A DNA stretch of 64,000 bases, taken from NCBI RefSeq assembly GCF_000003195.3, contig NC_012871.2, forward strand, positions 48,951,862 through 49,015,861, written 5' to 3'. Position numbers and translations under genes: made by a program. Position 1 is the stretch's first letter, and the number at the start of each line of letters is the position of its first letter. A model generated the notes under the pieces. That model ran no database searches. It was given only the letters and a program-made list of their open reading frames with translations, and was not told the DNA's origin. Positions 24,379-37,061 of the stretch are shown piece by piece. The DNA is from Sorghum bicolor. Its lineage: Eukaryota > Streptophyta > Magnoliopsida > Poales > Poaceae.

Positions 24379-25056
24379 ATGCTTATATCTAGAAGCTTTG
24401 GAGCCAAATGGAGGAGTTGGATGAAGAGAGTTATTCAAGACGGTTCTATCTGTGTTAGGATTACTAATGAGAATAGTGCCTATTTCAAACATGGAAAAGG
24501 GCTCAGACAAGGTGACCCCTTATCGCCCATTATGTTCAATTTAGTTGCAGATATTTTCACACGTATGCTTATGAAAGCTGCTAGGATTAACTTGGTTTCA
24601 GGGCTTTTGCCTAGAGTTGTAGAGGGGGGTATTATCAATCTGCAGTATGCAGATGACACCCTCCTCTTTTTGGAGAATGATTTAGATGAAGCTGATAATC
24701 TCAAATGGTTGCTGATTTGCTATGAAAAAATGACGGGCATGAACATCAATTATGATAAAAGCGGTCTCTTGACAATTGGTATTGAGGAAGAAAGGGTTAA
24801 TGATTTGGCTAAAATCTTTTGCTGCAAAAAGGGAGACTTTCCTCTAAAATATCTAGGTGTGCCTCTACACTACTCGAAGTTAAGAAAGGAAGATCTCCAA
24901 CTAGTGATTGACAAGATAATCAAAAGGATTGCTGGCTGGAAGGGTAGGCTTCTGTCCTATACAGGATGCTTAACTTTGCTAAAAGCATGTTTGGCCAGCA
25001 TTCCGATCTATCTTCTTTCCATTCTTAAGTTTCTGAGGTGGGCCATAGACAATTAA
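24379..25056 (+). pseudogene. LINE reverse transcriptase domain
   Basis: 225 residues stay open. They include GKGLRQGDPLSPIMFN (RT block 4-like) and the catalytic box QYADDTLLF near 24645-24670, then a block typical of plant L1 ORF2 (FPLKYLGVPL). Upstream RT blocks at 24120-24360 lie in other frames with stops, and the LINE ORF2 as a whole is broken. No active product is expected. Confidence 0.85.
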
Positions 25057-25512
25057 TTCTCATATGGGTCGGTTCCTTTGGAATAATAATGAAGATCATC
25101 ATGGGTATCATCTTGCATATTGGCAATTAGTTGCACCGCAAAAAGAGTTATGGGGTCTTTGGTATCCTAGACTTGAGGAACCTAAACCTTTCTCTATTAA
25201 GCTTGTGGATCTTTAGATATGGGCTTAATAAAGATGCTATTTGGACTAAGATCACGGATTACAAATACAAAATGGATAAACCGAATATGTTGCTCTCTTG
25301 GTAGCTAGGTTTCTCCATTTTGGAAGGGGGTGACCTGGGCTCTTCAAGCAGCAAAAATGGGGATCATTTGGAAAGTTGGGGATGGAAAGATGATTTGATT
25401 TTAGTAAGACCACTGGTTCGGTAACTCTAGCTTAGCAACACAGTTCTAGCCTCTATATGTTATCTGTGAACAACAGGGGAAAACAATTAGCCAAATCTGG
25501 GATGGGGAAACT

Positions 25513-26249
25513 TTGATGCTTTCTTTTACTAGGTCTGTTTCCGAGAATCTTATGAATATGTGGTTTGACCTCCTTGGTATTATGGAGGTCAGTCTCAGTA
25601 ATGAGGCAAATCAAATCATCTGGAGCTTTAGTTCCATGGGGAAATATTCAGTGCAGTCGTTATATGCCATCATTAATCATCATGGGGTGAAACATGTTTT
25701 TGTCCATGCAGTTTGGAAGCTAAAAATACCCCCGAGGGTGCAAATTTTCTTATGGTTGCTGTCCAAGAACAAATTACTTGTGATAATTTAGCTAAAAGAA
25801 GAAATGTGGATGATAAGTCTTGTATTTTCTGTTTTGAACCTGAGTCTATTCATCATTTGTTCTTTGATTGTTGTGTAGCTAAGATTCTGTGGTCTGAGCT
25901 TTCTAAGTGTTTGGATCACAACAGTACAGGTTTTATGAATCAGTTGCCTCCTTATGCGAATAAGAAACATTTGCTAACAAATGTTATTATTGCTGCTGCT
26001 GCTCTTTGGTGTGTCTGGAAGTTGCGTTCAGGGAGTCACTTGGACAGGACTAAAGCTGCTAATGCTATAGATCTCAAAAACGCTAAGATGAAGATCAATG
26101 TTCACTGGAGTGGTAGAGGAGAAACTGATGGTGGTGACACAGAAGATAGAACAAAGAGCGGTGCTGCCTCTTTAAATAGGTTGGCACCTTTCCAGTCCAC
26201 CAACATCAGGATCTCAGCCTTCGAAGTTGGCCTACAATGTTGTGATTGA
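25513..26249 (+). pseudogene. LINE ORF2 C-terminal region (zf-RVT-like)
   Basis: Two overlapping frames (25513-25791 and 25713-26249) carry WKLKIPPRVQIFLWLL and then CIFCFEPESIHHLFFDC. This is the cysteine/histidine zinc-binding region that follows RT in plant non-LTR elements. A frameshift near 25740 separates them. Confidence 0.8.
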
Positions 26250-26427
26250 GTTCTAATTTGATTTTACTTAATCGTCAAAAAAAAAATTTGATTTTACTTG
26301 TGGACAATGTGCTTGATCCTGGAGTGGTTTGGAACCTTTTTGGCTGGTGGGCGCACTTATACGCCGTAAACGTTGATACTTTTTGCTTTATGATCAGTAA
26401 AACAGGGGAAACCTCCTTTTCTAAAAA

Positions 26428-26442
26428 AAATAACACCCATAA
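26428..26442. other. 15 bp TSD of the LINE, right copy
   Basis: It is identical to 23233-23247 and directly follows the A-rich tail. Confidence 0.85.
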
Positions 26443-26909
26443 GACCATAACACAGGTTTCTGATAAGGCCGAGCCATGTTAATAATCACTTTTTTTTTGC
26501 GTTTATTAAAGATCTTCAGCCGAGCAGCGCTGTTTGATCATACCAAAATGGATGGACGGAGACGAGCACATTATATTGATGGATACCTCTGGATCCACTC
26601 TGGTTCAACTTCCGAGTTAGTAAAAAAAAAAAGATAACTAAGTTGCACCAGAGGATCGATGGATTAATTCATGCCCATCCCTAGGTATATCACGCATACC
26701 GTGCAGCTTCTACTACCGTCACAACATTGGCAGGTTCGAGATAAGATGCAGGATCCAACAAAATAAAAAGGGCACCGCCTTTTGAGTATCTTGCCCATGC
26801 TGTGCAGTAGCCAGTAGTCTAAACTGCTAGCAAACTCTCTTCTTCTAGCCTAACAAATTTCATCTTGCCTTGGGCATTTTCTTTTTACCTTTTTCTGTAG
26901 CAACTTTCT
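26443..26909 (-). other. 3' flank and probable 3' UTR of the ankyrin-TPR gene
   Basis: No other gene is seen here. It directly follows the last coding exon on the minus strand. No clear polyadenylation signal was fixed. Confidence 0.4.
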
Positions 26910-27484
26910 TCAGGGATGGTCCTCACTGCAAATATGGTTAAAAGTTACATTAGCATTTTGGTAGCCCAGCACAGGTAAATAAGATATAAGCTTCATCCTG
27001 TGTAACCAATTCTCAGAACCAAACTAGAACGTAAATGTAATCAGTTTAGCATAAATGATACAAACCTTCCAAACCAAAAGAACTGAACCAACCATAGCAG
27101 AGGTTACCTCAATGCCTTGTCAGTTGGTTTCCTTTCAAAATCCAGGCTCAAACCCGTCATGAGAACTTCAACTGCTCTATCATACTCCTATACACATTAG
27201 CGCAGATACATGAACTATCATACTCCTAAAGACATTAGTGCAGTACATGAACACGAAGTACAATGCAGAATAAGGAAAGTTAGGTCTCAACGCTACCCAG
27301 TAGCGCAAGTCACCTTCACCAGTATCAGAGCTGCTGCTTGCTCAGAGCGCGATTTTGATAATTCTGGCTGCATATCTTTGTAGATATTAGCATCATCCAA
27401 AGCCTTGCTTTTATCACCTGCATGAAGCGAACAAAGACTCCTCTTTGCATACAAGCTTGAATCATCTGGGTTGATCTCCACGGC
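26910..27484 (-). CDS. Ankyrin-TPR gene exons 9-11
   Basis: Exon 9 (27484-27314) follows CTGCAG and ends AAG/GTGACT. Exon 10 (27187-27108) follows TATAG and ends GAG/GTAACC. Exon 11 (26925-26910) follows TTTGCAG and gives SEDHP then TGA. Exons 9-10 carry two TPR-like helix pairs (KSKALDDANIYKDMQPEL and EYDRAVEVLMTGL). The C-terminal exon is a best guess; another frame of the same stretch gives a Lys-rich tail. Confidence 0.7.
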
Positions 27485-30299
27485 CTGCAGAAATCAAACG
27501 ATATTAATTGTTGAACCAAAGATCATCATGTTAATGAAACTGCATTTATTCAATATTTGTAGTCAACCATAACATAAGAAAAATATATATTATATATATA
27601 TTGATACACTATTTTGTTCTTGAATTGCAATTTGCAAAACAAATGTAAACATTAATAATTAGGATGGACATTGGATTAAATGAATCGTGGAAAGACTAGA
27701 GAGCCTTAGGGTTTTACCCCTAGACTATTCTTGCTTAATTCCAATAGTTACATCTGCCTTTTACCCAACATGACTCGACTTACTTACAAGCAATCCTATC
27801 TTCCAACTCTTCCTAAACCTAGAACTAGACAGACTCCCAGTGGCAGTACGCCGCGTGCTGCAGTGCCCGCGGGGTTCATCCCAGCCCAGGTCATCTTGGG
27901 CCAACACCTTAGGGTTCGTTTAGACCCATGACATCTCTCACGCCTTTTTGACGCAACACATCCACGTGTTGCAATCTATTGCATGCTCCTTGTACAGTGT
28001 CGTCCTTGTGGTGTTACGGTTGAAGTTGATGTCGTAGCGGCCGTCTTTTATTTCTGTCGATGTGCGGAAGCCTACAAGATGTCGCCATGTGCCTAGCTGG
28101 GGTGGTGGCCGTGGTTGTTGCCTGAGGTAGCCCCATAGTGATGAACGAGTCTATGTTGGATGCTTTATCTCGCTTGTAGCAGTAGGGAGGTGGTGATAAC
28201 CTCATAGTAGATGGTGTTGTTGATGACGAGGAGGTCGTAGACGAGGTGGACATTGCTCCTAATTAGTTATTGTGGGGTAATAACAACGTTCATCCTGATG
28301 GCGATGATATTGTCACCCATATGACTAGAGCCGTCTTGGTACACCTTGTTTGTTGGAGTTGCTGAGACTAGGGCATTGTAGCTAAAGGGCTCAGACGGTG
28401 CCGCATTGGGTTTAGCCTGATTAGTTCCAAGAAAAATTTCAAGTTGAACCTAGGTCTCCTCTGCTATAATGGCCCTAGTGTTGGTGATCAATGATGGTTG
28501 TTGATGTCATTGTGTGTTGGTCGTTAGGGAAGAGCAGCCACCAGTAGTAGCAAGTTGAAGGGAATAGTCGACTGGTGTAGATCAGAGGTTGTTGTTGTGG
28601 GAGCATAGGGATCGGACAAAGGATTGACCCAACTAGTTGAGGTGGGAAGGTTGATTTCATCGGTTCCCTAGCATTACTAGTGAGGAAGAAGCATCTGATT
28701 CCCGTTGTGAGGGACGGTCGTTTAAGGATGTAGGGAGGATCTGATGTAGCGGTAGAACCAATCTTAGGGGCCTCTTACGTTCCCTGAGTTAGCTCCAAAT
28801 GCTGACCTGGAGCTCTGTGCAGTCGTTGTCATAGAAGGTGCGCTAATCAATGATGAAGCACCAGCTGGTAGGGAAGCAGTCTTGTGAACTACGCCTCCAC
28901 TGATGGTCTTTCCAGTTAGCTCAAGGAGATCAAAGCATGTGAGAACTGCCAGGTGATCAGGCTTGACAACAACAGGAGTAGGTGTATAGGTAGGCGTGTG
29001 CGACGAAGAGAGGACGGGTCTCACGACAGTAGTCATTGCCATCATATTTGGTACTAGTGGCATCGTTGTGTTCCGATGAAGGACAAAGTCAATGATAACT
29101 GTCTTGTAGCATTGTCATCCTTTAGCAGCATGACAGAGATCGAGGTAGGAGATTTGTTGGGGTTGAACTCCTCTAGATCACTGGAAGGGCACCCAAGGCA
29201 TCTATGGTTGATGCCGCGAGTATTGCACGGTGATGCCGCGAGAATTGCACGGGTCGGCGATGCGGATGGCATCCTATTTATGGTAGTGTTGACCAAAGAA
29301 GAAGACGTACAGGCAGATGTGGCAAGTGAGCAGGTCGGCCATGGCCACTCCTAAATCATCACTAGCCCTCTGTGTAGCAGCTGACGGCGAAGATGATGCC
29401 AATTGTGTGGGTAGTTGTCGCCATGATGTCGATGAAGGTGAAGGAGTTGCAATCAGCATAGACGGTTATGGCGTTACAGTGATGGCACCTGTTAGTGACA
29501 CAAGTGTGGGTATGGCTAGCTTTGTTTAGTAGACAACGCTGGTGTAGATTTCACCATAGGTGGAGATGCTGCTGATGTAGATGTTTTTCTCGAACACACA
29601 GGAGAGCTGCATATCATTGTATTAGTAGAAGAAAAAGGAGGCATACATAGACCCAAACACACTCACACACCCCTCCACACCTTCCCTGCTGTTTTCTAAG
29701 GCTTAAGCACCTGTTTCTGAGTATACAACGACTGAGCGGGCTAAAAAACTAAAAGCTCCTAGTAGTGAGCAAGGATAGACCCTTTGTTCCTGCCATACAT
29801 CAGCAACTACCTTTTGCTGATGTAGATGTAACCGACATGCAGGATGGTATGGGCAATGTTGGTGGAGTTGCTGTTGTTGTAGATGTTGTCGATGCCAAGG
29901 GTATTCCACCGATTTGAGCGCTGCCCTTGTTGATGCATTTGTAGAAAAAAATTGGGAGTAATTTGAGTGTTGAATGCGGCGGGTGTTGAAGTTGTCATTG
30001 TCGATACTCCTCTATTGGGCAGGCAAATACAAATTGGCCCCTCTGGTGCCTTGTCCTTGGATTGGTGGCGATCTGTTGATAATGAGGAACCTCGTCCTCG
30101 TGCTAGGATCATGTCCAGCTGCTGCATCAATCAGTTGCCGATGTCGTGATTTCCTCCATCACAGCGGATCAGGAGCGTGGCTCTTGATACCAACGTAACA
30201 GTTTGTATCTTGGGAGATGGATTAGAGGGTAGAATTGGGGAATTGGGTGGGGGGGGGGGGATTAGATGAGGGTAATGGCTGCCCTAGGGCTCGCCATAC

Positions 30300-30342
<43 letters not shown>

Positions 30343-33300
30343 CAGCGTGCTGCAGCTACCTGGGCACAGGGACAGTGGCATGGCGCTGCCGGCTCAAGCG
30401 TGGAGAGACTAGAGAGCCTTAGGGTTTTTCCCCTACACTATTCTTACTTAATTCTAATAGTTACATCTCCCTTTATATTATAAGGAGGACCCAACCTGAC
30501 TCCATTTGACTATCTTCTAGACTCTTCCTAAACATAAACCTAGACAACCTCCTGGTAGTGCTACAGTACGTGCGCTACAGTACCCTTTGTTGCTGTTTGT
30601 CAACCCAGGCTAGGCCATCTTGAGCCCAACACCTTAAGAGCTCATTGACCCATGACAGGCAACAACTATAGTGTAACATAACAGGTTAACTGTATAATCA
30701 GGATAATCTATATGCAGCACTAGTTACTAGTTAGTAGGTCTAGGTCACAAAGTGAGTTGATATCACTAAAATAAAGTGCGACATAACTCCTGTAGTATAT
30801 GATGCAAGAACTTACCATCGTATAAAGAGTCAATGCATGAGCATAATCACTTTTACCAATTGCGGCATCCCCTTGTGCTTCAAAATCAGATCCATCATTT
30901 TCATCCTAAATAACATGTGCAAATGAAGTAAAAAAAAAGCATATACATTTTAATAACAAGGGTATGAAGCAATCTGTATAAAAGCTAACAACACCAGCAC
31001 AACTGCCACATTAAGTACAATAGTAAATATTTTGTGCATACCTGTGGTTTTGAACTCATAAGTTTTGAGTGTTCAATTATTCCAGTAGTGCTCCAATCAG
31101 CAACCTTAGCCAAAGGGGTTGTGACAGGGAAAAGAACATCAACACATTCCTTCCATCTTTGGGTTGCAGCAAATTCTATTGGCACTCTACCATTCTGCTA
31201 AGAGGAAAATCGAGGATAAATTTTAAAAATAAACTTGGAAGAGCTTAGGGAATAAAGGCTACGCATTTTGTTGCCCAATAAGCTTAGAAATGAATGTCAG
31301 TAACAATAGATGATTGACCAAGGCATGTATTAATCACATTAGAATGTAATGGGGCACTGTACTAATTTGCATTGTCCCATGGACATGCATATAGAGTGAG
31401 CAGATGCATTAACGTTGAGACTAGGCTTCCAGAGATCTTCTTTCCTGCGGGGAGGAGATATCCTGCCAATATTTTTTTTCATCGAACACGCACGAGAGCT
31501 GCATATCATTGCATTAAGAGGGAAAACAATACTTGTATATGCGCGTATGCGAGACACAAATTTTAGCACCAGTAAGATTTGGTATTCATGTTTTCGGAGA
31601 GTGATAAATATTTTACAACTTCAAAGCAATGCAAATTCCTAAACTGCTCCGAGTTATGAACAAACACCCAACATTTCAACCTTGCATCATGTCACCTAAC
31701 CTCATGAGCATCAAATGTAACTATTTTATTGGAATAAGGAATCTGGAGAAGTTCACATTTGATCTCCTAACTTATGCGCTTCTGTTATCAACAAATGGCT
31801 CTTACAGTGTATCAAAAACGAACCAAACATCTTAAAGTGTTGCAGCAAGCCATTCATTCTATAATATTCCTAGAAGATTGATTTTGATGTGCAATAGAGA
31901 AACAACCCAGATTGTTTTGCAAGTATAATAGAGACAGCCCAGAAACTCAACAAGAGACATAATGAACAAGTAGCAGGACAAGCTCACCTGATCAGGTATA
32001 TTCGCATCAGCACCAGCTTTCAACAAACATTTGATGCAATCAGTTGAGCCAGCATATGCAGCTGCTATTAGTGGGGTTACAGTACCAGCATTGACATCAG
32101 CATGAGCCTGGAACATGGAACATGTAATATACAATCTTGAACATAGATTTTATTAAACAAGACAAATCTACCTATCCAAGTCAGTAGAGAGGTAGCTGGC
32201 CTCCTATCTGTGGCTGTAATAACTGAGGGTGGAAATGGATCTAACTCACTCTTCTGGAAGGACAAATGGTTAGATGGCAAAAGTATTCAGAACTTAGCAC
32301 CTCTGGTTTATGCACTGGTTCCTAAAAGGAGGTCATGTAAACGTACTGTGATGGAAGCACTGACTGGAGATAAATGGATTGAGGACAGTTTTGGCTTGTC
32401 ATCTTGCACAGTTTTGGTCTGGCAGCTCTTGCCCCACACCTTCTGATTCCTCCTTTGATGTCTGGTGGGACAAGACGGTTTTGATGGTCAATGGTGATGT
32501 GAAAAGGGGTTTGAACTCTCTTATCATCTTAGGCGCCTGGACCATCTGGAAGCATCGTAATGACTGCGTCTTCAATGGAGCCACCCCAAATCTGGTCACA
32601 GCTTTGACTCTTGCTCAGGAGGAAGCTATGCTTTGGTCCTTGTCTGGGGCCAAGGGGCTGTCCCGGAACCCAGCTCAGGAGAATAGATAAAGGGAGTTTG
32701 GTGGTCAGGTCTTTTTCTTAGTCTCAGGTGTTTTTTTCTTCTTTGTTAATCTGTTAATAGGAGTTTATTTTGTGTGTGTGCGCGTGCGCGCGTGAGTCTG
32801 CGTGTGTGGTTTGTTTGAGTTTCTGTACGGCTCCGTTTTTTTCTTCTATTAATACAATGATACGCAGTCCTCCTGCGTATTCGAGAAAAAAAACATGCAG
32901 GGTGGGATCGGTACAACTGCCCTGTTCCAGTATCATGATCTTTGGGACATTCTGAATGGCGTGGAGCTAAATGAGGAAATTCCTGATAGGCACATCTGGA
33001 GGTTTTCTTCTTCGGGAAAATATTCAGCAAAGAGCGCCTATGATATGCTTTTCCAGGGCGCAATCCCCTTTGAACCATTTGAGAGAATCTGGAAATCCTG
33101 CCCCTCCCTCCCCCCCCCACCCCCCCAAATGCATGTTGGTCCCTAGGATTCCTGCACAGGTAAGCAGTAAGCTTACCAGCACACACACTCACTATGGCTA
33201 GAGGTAGAAGGAAGGGGTTGAGAATAGCACACATACATACACTGCAGAAGCTCTAGCTTTGGCCAAGGCTCTACACTTTGGTTTTGGCAACTAAACTGAA

Positions 33301-36300
33301 AAATACATTACTAGGGCTGCACTTATATACACAAAGGGGTAGGTTCAGTTTGTGTATAAACTGAAACTAGTGAAGGTGGGCTGCTGTACTGCAGTCAAAG
33401 TCTACTATCCTAGCTGCAGGATAAGCCTGTAATACTTATTAGCTAAGGACACAATGGCCTACCAAAAATCTGTGTCCTCACTACTCCTAGTCAAGTGTTC
33501 CCACTACAGTTTGACTGTCTTTCAAAGTTGGTCTGCAGTTTCAGATTTTTAGTCATCAAGCTACAGTCTTGACTCCTGTGCAAGACCAGCAACAAATTAT
33601 TCAACAATTCTTCCCCTAAACTTGCAGCTCTTGCCTGATTTCCACCATTCCAATCTTGGTCCTCAGCTCCATGAACCGAAGATGGCCGAGTGGCTTGGTG
33701 AGGATGTCTGCGAGCTGTCGTTCGGTTTGGACAAACTCCAAAACAATCTGTCCTCCATCGACAAAACGAGTGTTGATGTGATTGCTGTGGTCGTGGAGGA
33801 CTGGATTCTTTGCAAGGGCGATGGCGGGCTGATTGTCCACCATCAGGGCTGGCGGGTGAGCTTCCTCACCAGTCAGCTCGCCCAGCAGCCGGCGCAACCA
33901 AATAGCCTGGCATGCCGCCGTGGCAGCTGCGACGTACTCCGCCTCACACGCTCACACGTGGACAGCGCCACGATCTTTTGCTTCAACGACTGCCAAGCAG
34001 TGAGGGCTGCTCCAAGGAAGACGAGCACACCAGAGGTGCTCCATCGACCATCAATGTTGCCTGCCATGTCTGCATCGCTGAAAACAGTGAGCTCTGGCTC
34101 ACCTTCTTCGGTCTTGGGGGGTGCCTCGCTAAAGATCGTGAGCCTTAGCCCACCTTTGCCACCACGCTTGGGGAAGATGATCGCTTGATCAAGCGACCCC
34201 TTGACGTAGCGCAGCAACCTCTTGACCGCCATCCAATGATCTTCTTGCGGGTCCTCCATGAAACGGAGGACATAGCCAACTGCAAACACAATGTCCGGCG
34301 GGGTATGAGTGAGGTAGCGCAGCCGACCGACGATGCTCCACTAGCGCGTCGCGTCGACCTTCACAGCGGTGCTGTGCTTGCTTAGCTTCAGCCACTCCTC
34401 CATCAGAGTCACGCACGGCGTCGCCGCGCTGCAGCAGCTTCTCCACATAGGCACGCTGGCCCAGAGAGATGTGCTCCTTCCCCTGCCTCACCTCAACGCC
34501 GAGGTAGTAGGAGAGCATGCCGAGATCGCTCATCTTGAAGCGAGCTGCCATCTCGTGCTTGAAGCGATCAATGTCCTCCGCTCGCGCTCCAGTGACGATC
34601 AAATCGTCCACATACACGCCGACGACGAGCTCCTCCTTCCCCCGTCGCCGCATGTAGAGCGCATGCTCTGTGGCGCAGCGAGTGAACCCAAGCTCGCCTA
34701 AGGTAGCATCAAGCTTGGCGTTCCACGCCCGAGGGGCCTGCCGCAGCCCGTAGAGCGCCTTGCGCAGCTTGAGCACCTTGTGCTCAGCACCCTTGACGGC
34801 GAAGCCCAAAGCTTGCTTGATGAAGACCGTCTCCGCAAGCTCGCCGTTGAGGAACATAGACTTGACGTCAAGGTGGTGGATGCGCCAATCCTTCGCTGCG
34901 GCCATAGCCAGCAGCAAGCGAATGGACTCCATTCGCGCCACCGGAGCAAAGACTTCCTCGAAGTCGATGCCCTCACGCTGCACAAAACCGTGGGCAACAA
35001 GCCGGGCCTTGTACTTGACAATGGCACCGCGCTCATCCCGCTTCACCTTGTAGACTCATTTTAGCCCAATCAGCCTGCAGCCCGCTGGTGGATCCACCAG
35101 CTCCCATGTCCCATTGTCCTTAATCGCCCTCATCTCCTCCAACATTGCCCAGCGCCAATTGGCGTCCCGTTCAGCCACTGTGAACATTGGCGGCTCCTAT
35201 GTGCTAACAAGGAGTAGCTCTGGGTCATCGAGAAGCCGACTGGCCAACCCAGGAGCTCGCCCTTCGCCGACAATGTTGTCCACCCGTCTGAACCGAACCT
35301 CCTCACCGTCGTAGAAGGCGTCCACATACTCATCGATGTCGGTGGGTGGAGAAGCAAATTCCAGTGGTGGTGAACCCTGTCTTGTTGTCGCAGGGGACTG
35401 TGGTGGAGGTGAATGCGCTATTGCTGATGGAGACTGCTCTCCAGCACCAGCCAGCAGCCTACTCTCCAACAGCAGCAGCCGTTTGCGCTCCAGCGCCACC
35501 TCCTCCACCTTTGATCACCAAGTGCTCGATGGTGAAGGTGCTGCTGACACCACCAGCTTCTCCGGCGCCTTGTTGCGCCCAATTCCAAGCAGTCATCTCA
35601 TCGAACACCACATCCCTAGAGATCACCACCTTGCCTCTTGGGATCATAGAGCCGATAGGCCTTGCTGCCCTCCTCGTAGCCCAACAGCACCATGGGTGTG
35701 CTTCTGTCCTCCAGCTTGCCGAGGTGGGGCTTTGTGTTCTTGACATGGCCAATGCAGCCAAATGGAGACATTAGGCTTGCGTCCATGCCAAGCTTCGAAT
35801 GGCGTCTTGCCCTTCAGGGCCTTGGTGGGCGCACGGTTAAGGATAAACACCGCCGTGGTCACCGCCTCGCCCCAGAACAATGTCGGCATCTTCTTGGCCT
35901 TCATCATCGACCTCGCCATGCCGATCACTGTCTGGTTGCGCCTCTCCACCACGCCATTCTACTGCGGTGTGTACGGCACAGTGTGGTGGCGCACCACACC
36001 TTCCTCCGCATAGTACGCAGCGAACTCCACAAAAGTGAATTCGCCTCCGCGATCAGTCCGCAGCACGCGCAACTTCTTGCTGCTCTCCGCCTCCGCGCAC
36101 GCCTTGAACTTCTTGATCGCCTCTGCCGCTTCGCTCTTGTTGGTCAGAAGCTGCAGCCACATGAACCGACTGCAGTCATCTACCAGCAAGATGAAATACT
36201 TGCGGCCTCCATGTGTCGCTGGCGTGATTGGCCCACAGAGGTCACCATGGACCAGCTCTAAGACCTCAGCCGCACGATATTTCGCCATATTCGGGAACAA

Positions 36301-36999
36301 CATCCTCCTTTGTTTCCCGGCCAGGCAGCTGTCACATAGCTTGCCTGCGTGCTCAATGTCAGGCAGCCCCGGACCATCTTCTCCAGCTTGTTGAGGGCGT
36401 CGAAGCTGAGATGGCCATAGCAGGCGTGCCACAGCCATGGCTCCTCCATGCGCTGTGCAGCCAGGCAGATGGGCTGCTCCACCTTCAAGTCGAGCAGGTA
36501 CAGCTGGTTCCGAGACCTCTTCACCTTGGTAAGAAGTCACTGCACCCGGTCCCTGATCTTGAGGACCCCGTCCTTGATTAGCACCTCGTTGCTGCGCTCA
36601 TCTAGCTGGCCAATGCTGATGATGCTTGAATGCAGCTGCGGGATGTAATACACATCCACCAGTGCGCGGTGCTCACCGTTTTGGCACCTGAAGATGATGG
36701 TGCCGCGCCCTCGAATCGCCACCCTTGAGCCGTCACCAAACTTCACCGTGTCGGTCACGTTCCCGTCGAGCTCAGAGAAGACCGCCTTGGAACCTGTCAT
36801 GTGGTTGCTGGCGCCGGAGTCCAGGTACCACCGTTGCTCCTGCTCACTGCCCACACATCCGAGGTGGACTTGGGCATGCGGCTCGTCGAGGTTGATGGCC
36901 TTCAAAGCCTTCTTGTGCTCATGTACCGCCATCACCTCTCCCTTCTCCTTGGCCTCAACGTTGTGCAGTGCACAGAACGTTGCCACCATGAGAGTGGCC

Positions 37000-37061
<62 letters not shown>

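Larger units (their letters stand above)
23248..26427 (+). mobile_element. 5'-truncated L1-type LINE
   Basis: A 15 bp exact TSD flanks a 3.18 kb segment that ends in an A-rich tail. It starts inside the endonuclease domain of ORF2 (a GSDHVPLIL motif near 23315) and runs through RT to the C-terminal zinc-finger region. Frameshifts and stops occur throughout. Truncation at the 5' end, a poly-A tail and a long TSD are the marks of target-primed reverse transcription. Confidence 0.9.
27686..30657 (-). mobile_element. Degenerate non-autonomous LTR element in intron 8 of the host gene
   Basis: A direct repeat (about 27686-27933 and 30397-30657) has TGTCATGGG at its minus-strand start in both copies. 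In the right copy a further stretch reaches about 30192. There the minus strand carries TTGGTATCAAGAGC, one base away from the tRNA-iMet primer-binding site used by copia elements. The inner 2.3 kb is low in coding signal, with no RT or integrase. I read it as an old copia-type non-autonomous element with a truncated 3' LTR; the class is inferred. Confidence 0.55.

Noticed and set aside
28764..29296. Minus-strand ORFs in host intron 8
   Set aside because: Thr/Ser-rich, no domain recognised, and inside a degenerate LTR element; not enough to call a gene.
30250..30339. G-run and GA repeat as a regulatory site
   Set aside because: Simple-sequence DNA in a decayed LTR; no reason to assign function, and the G-run length may be affected by sequencing.
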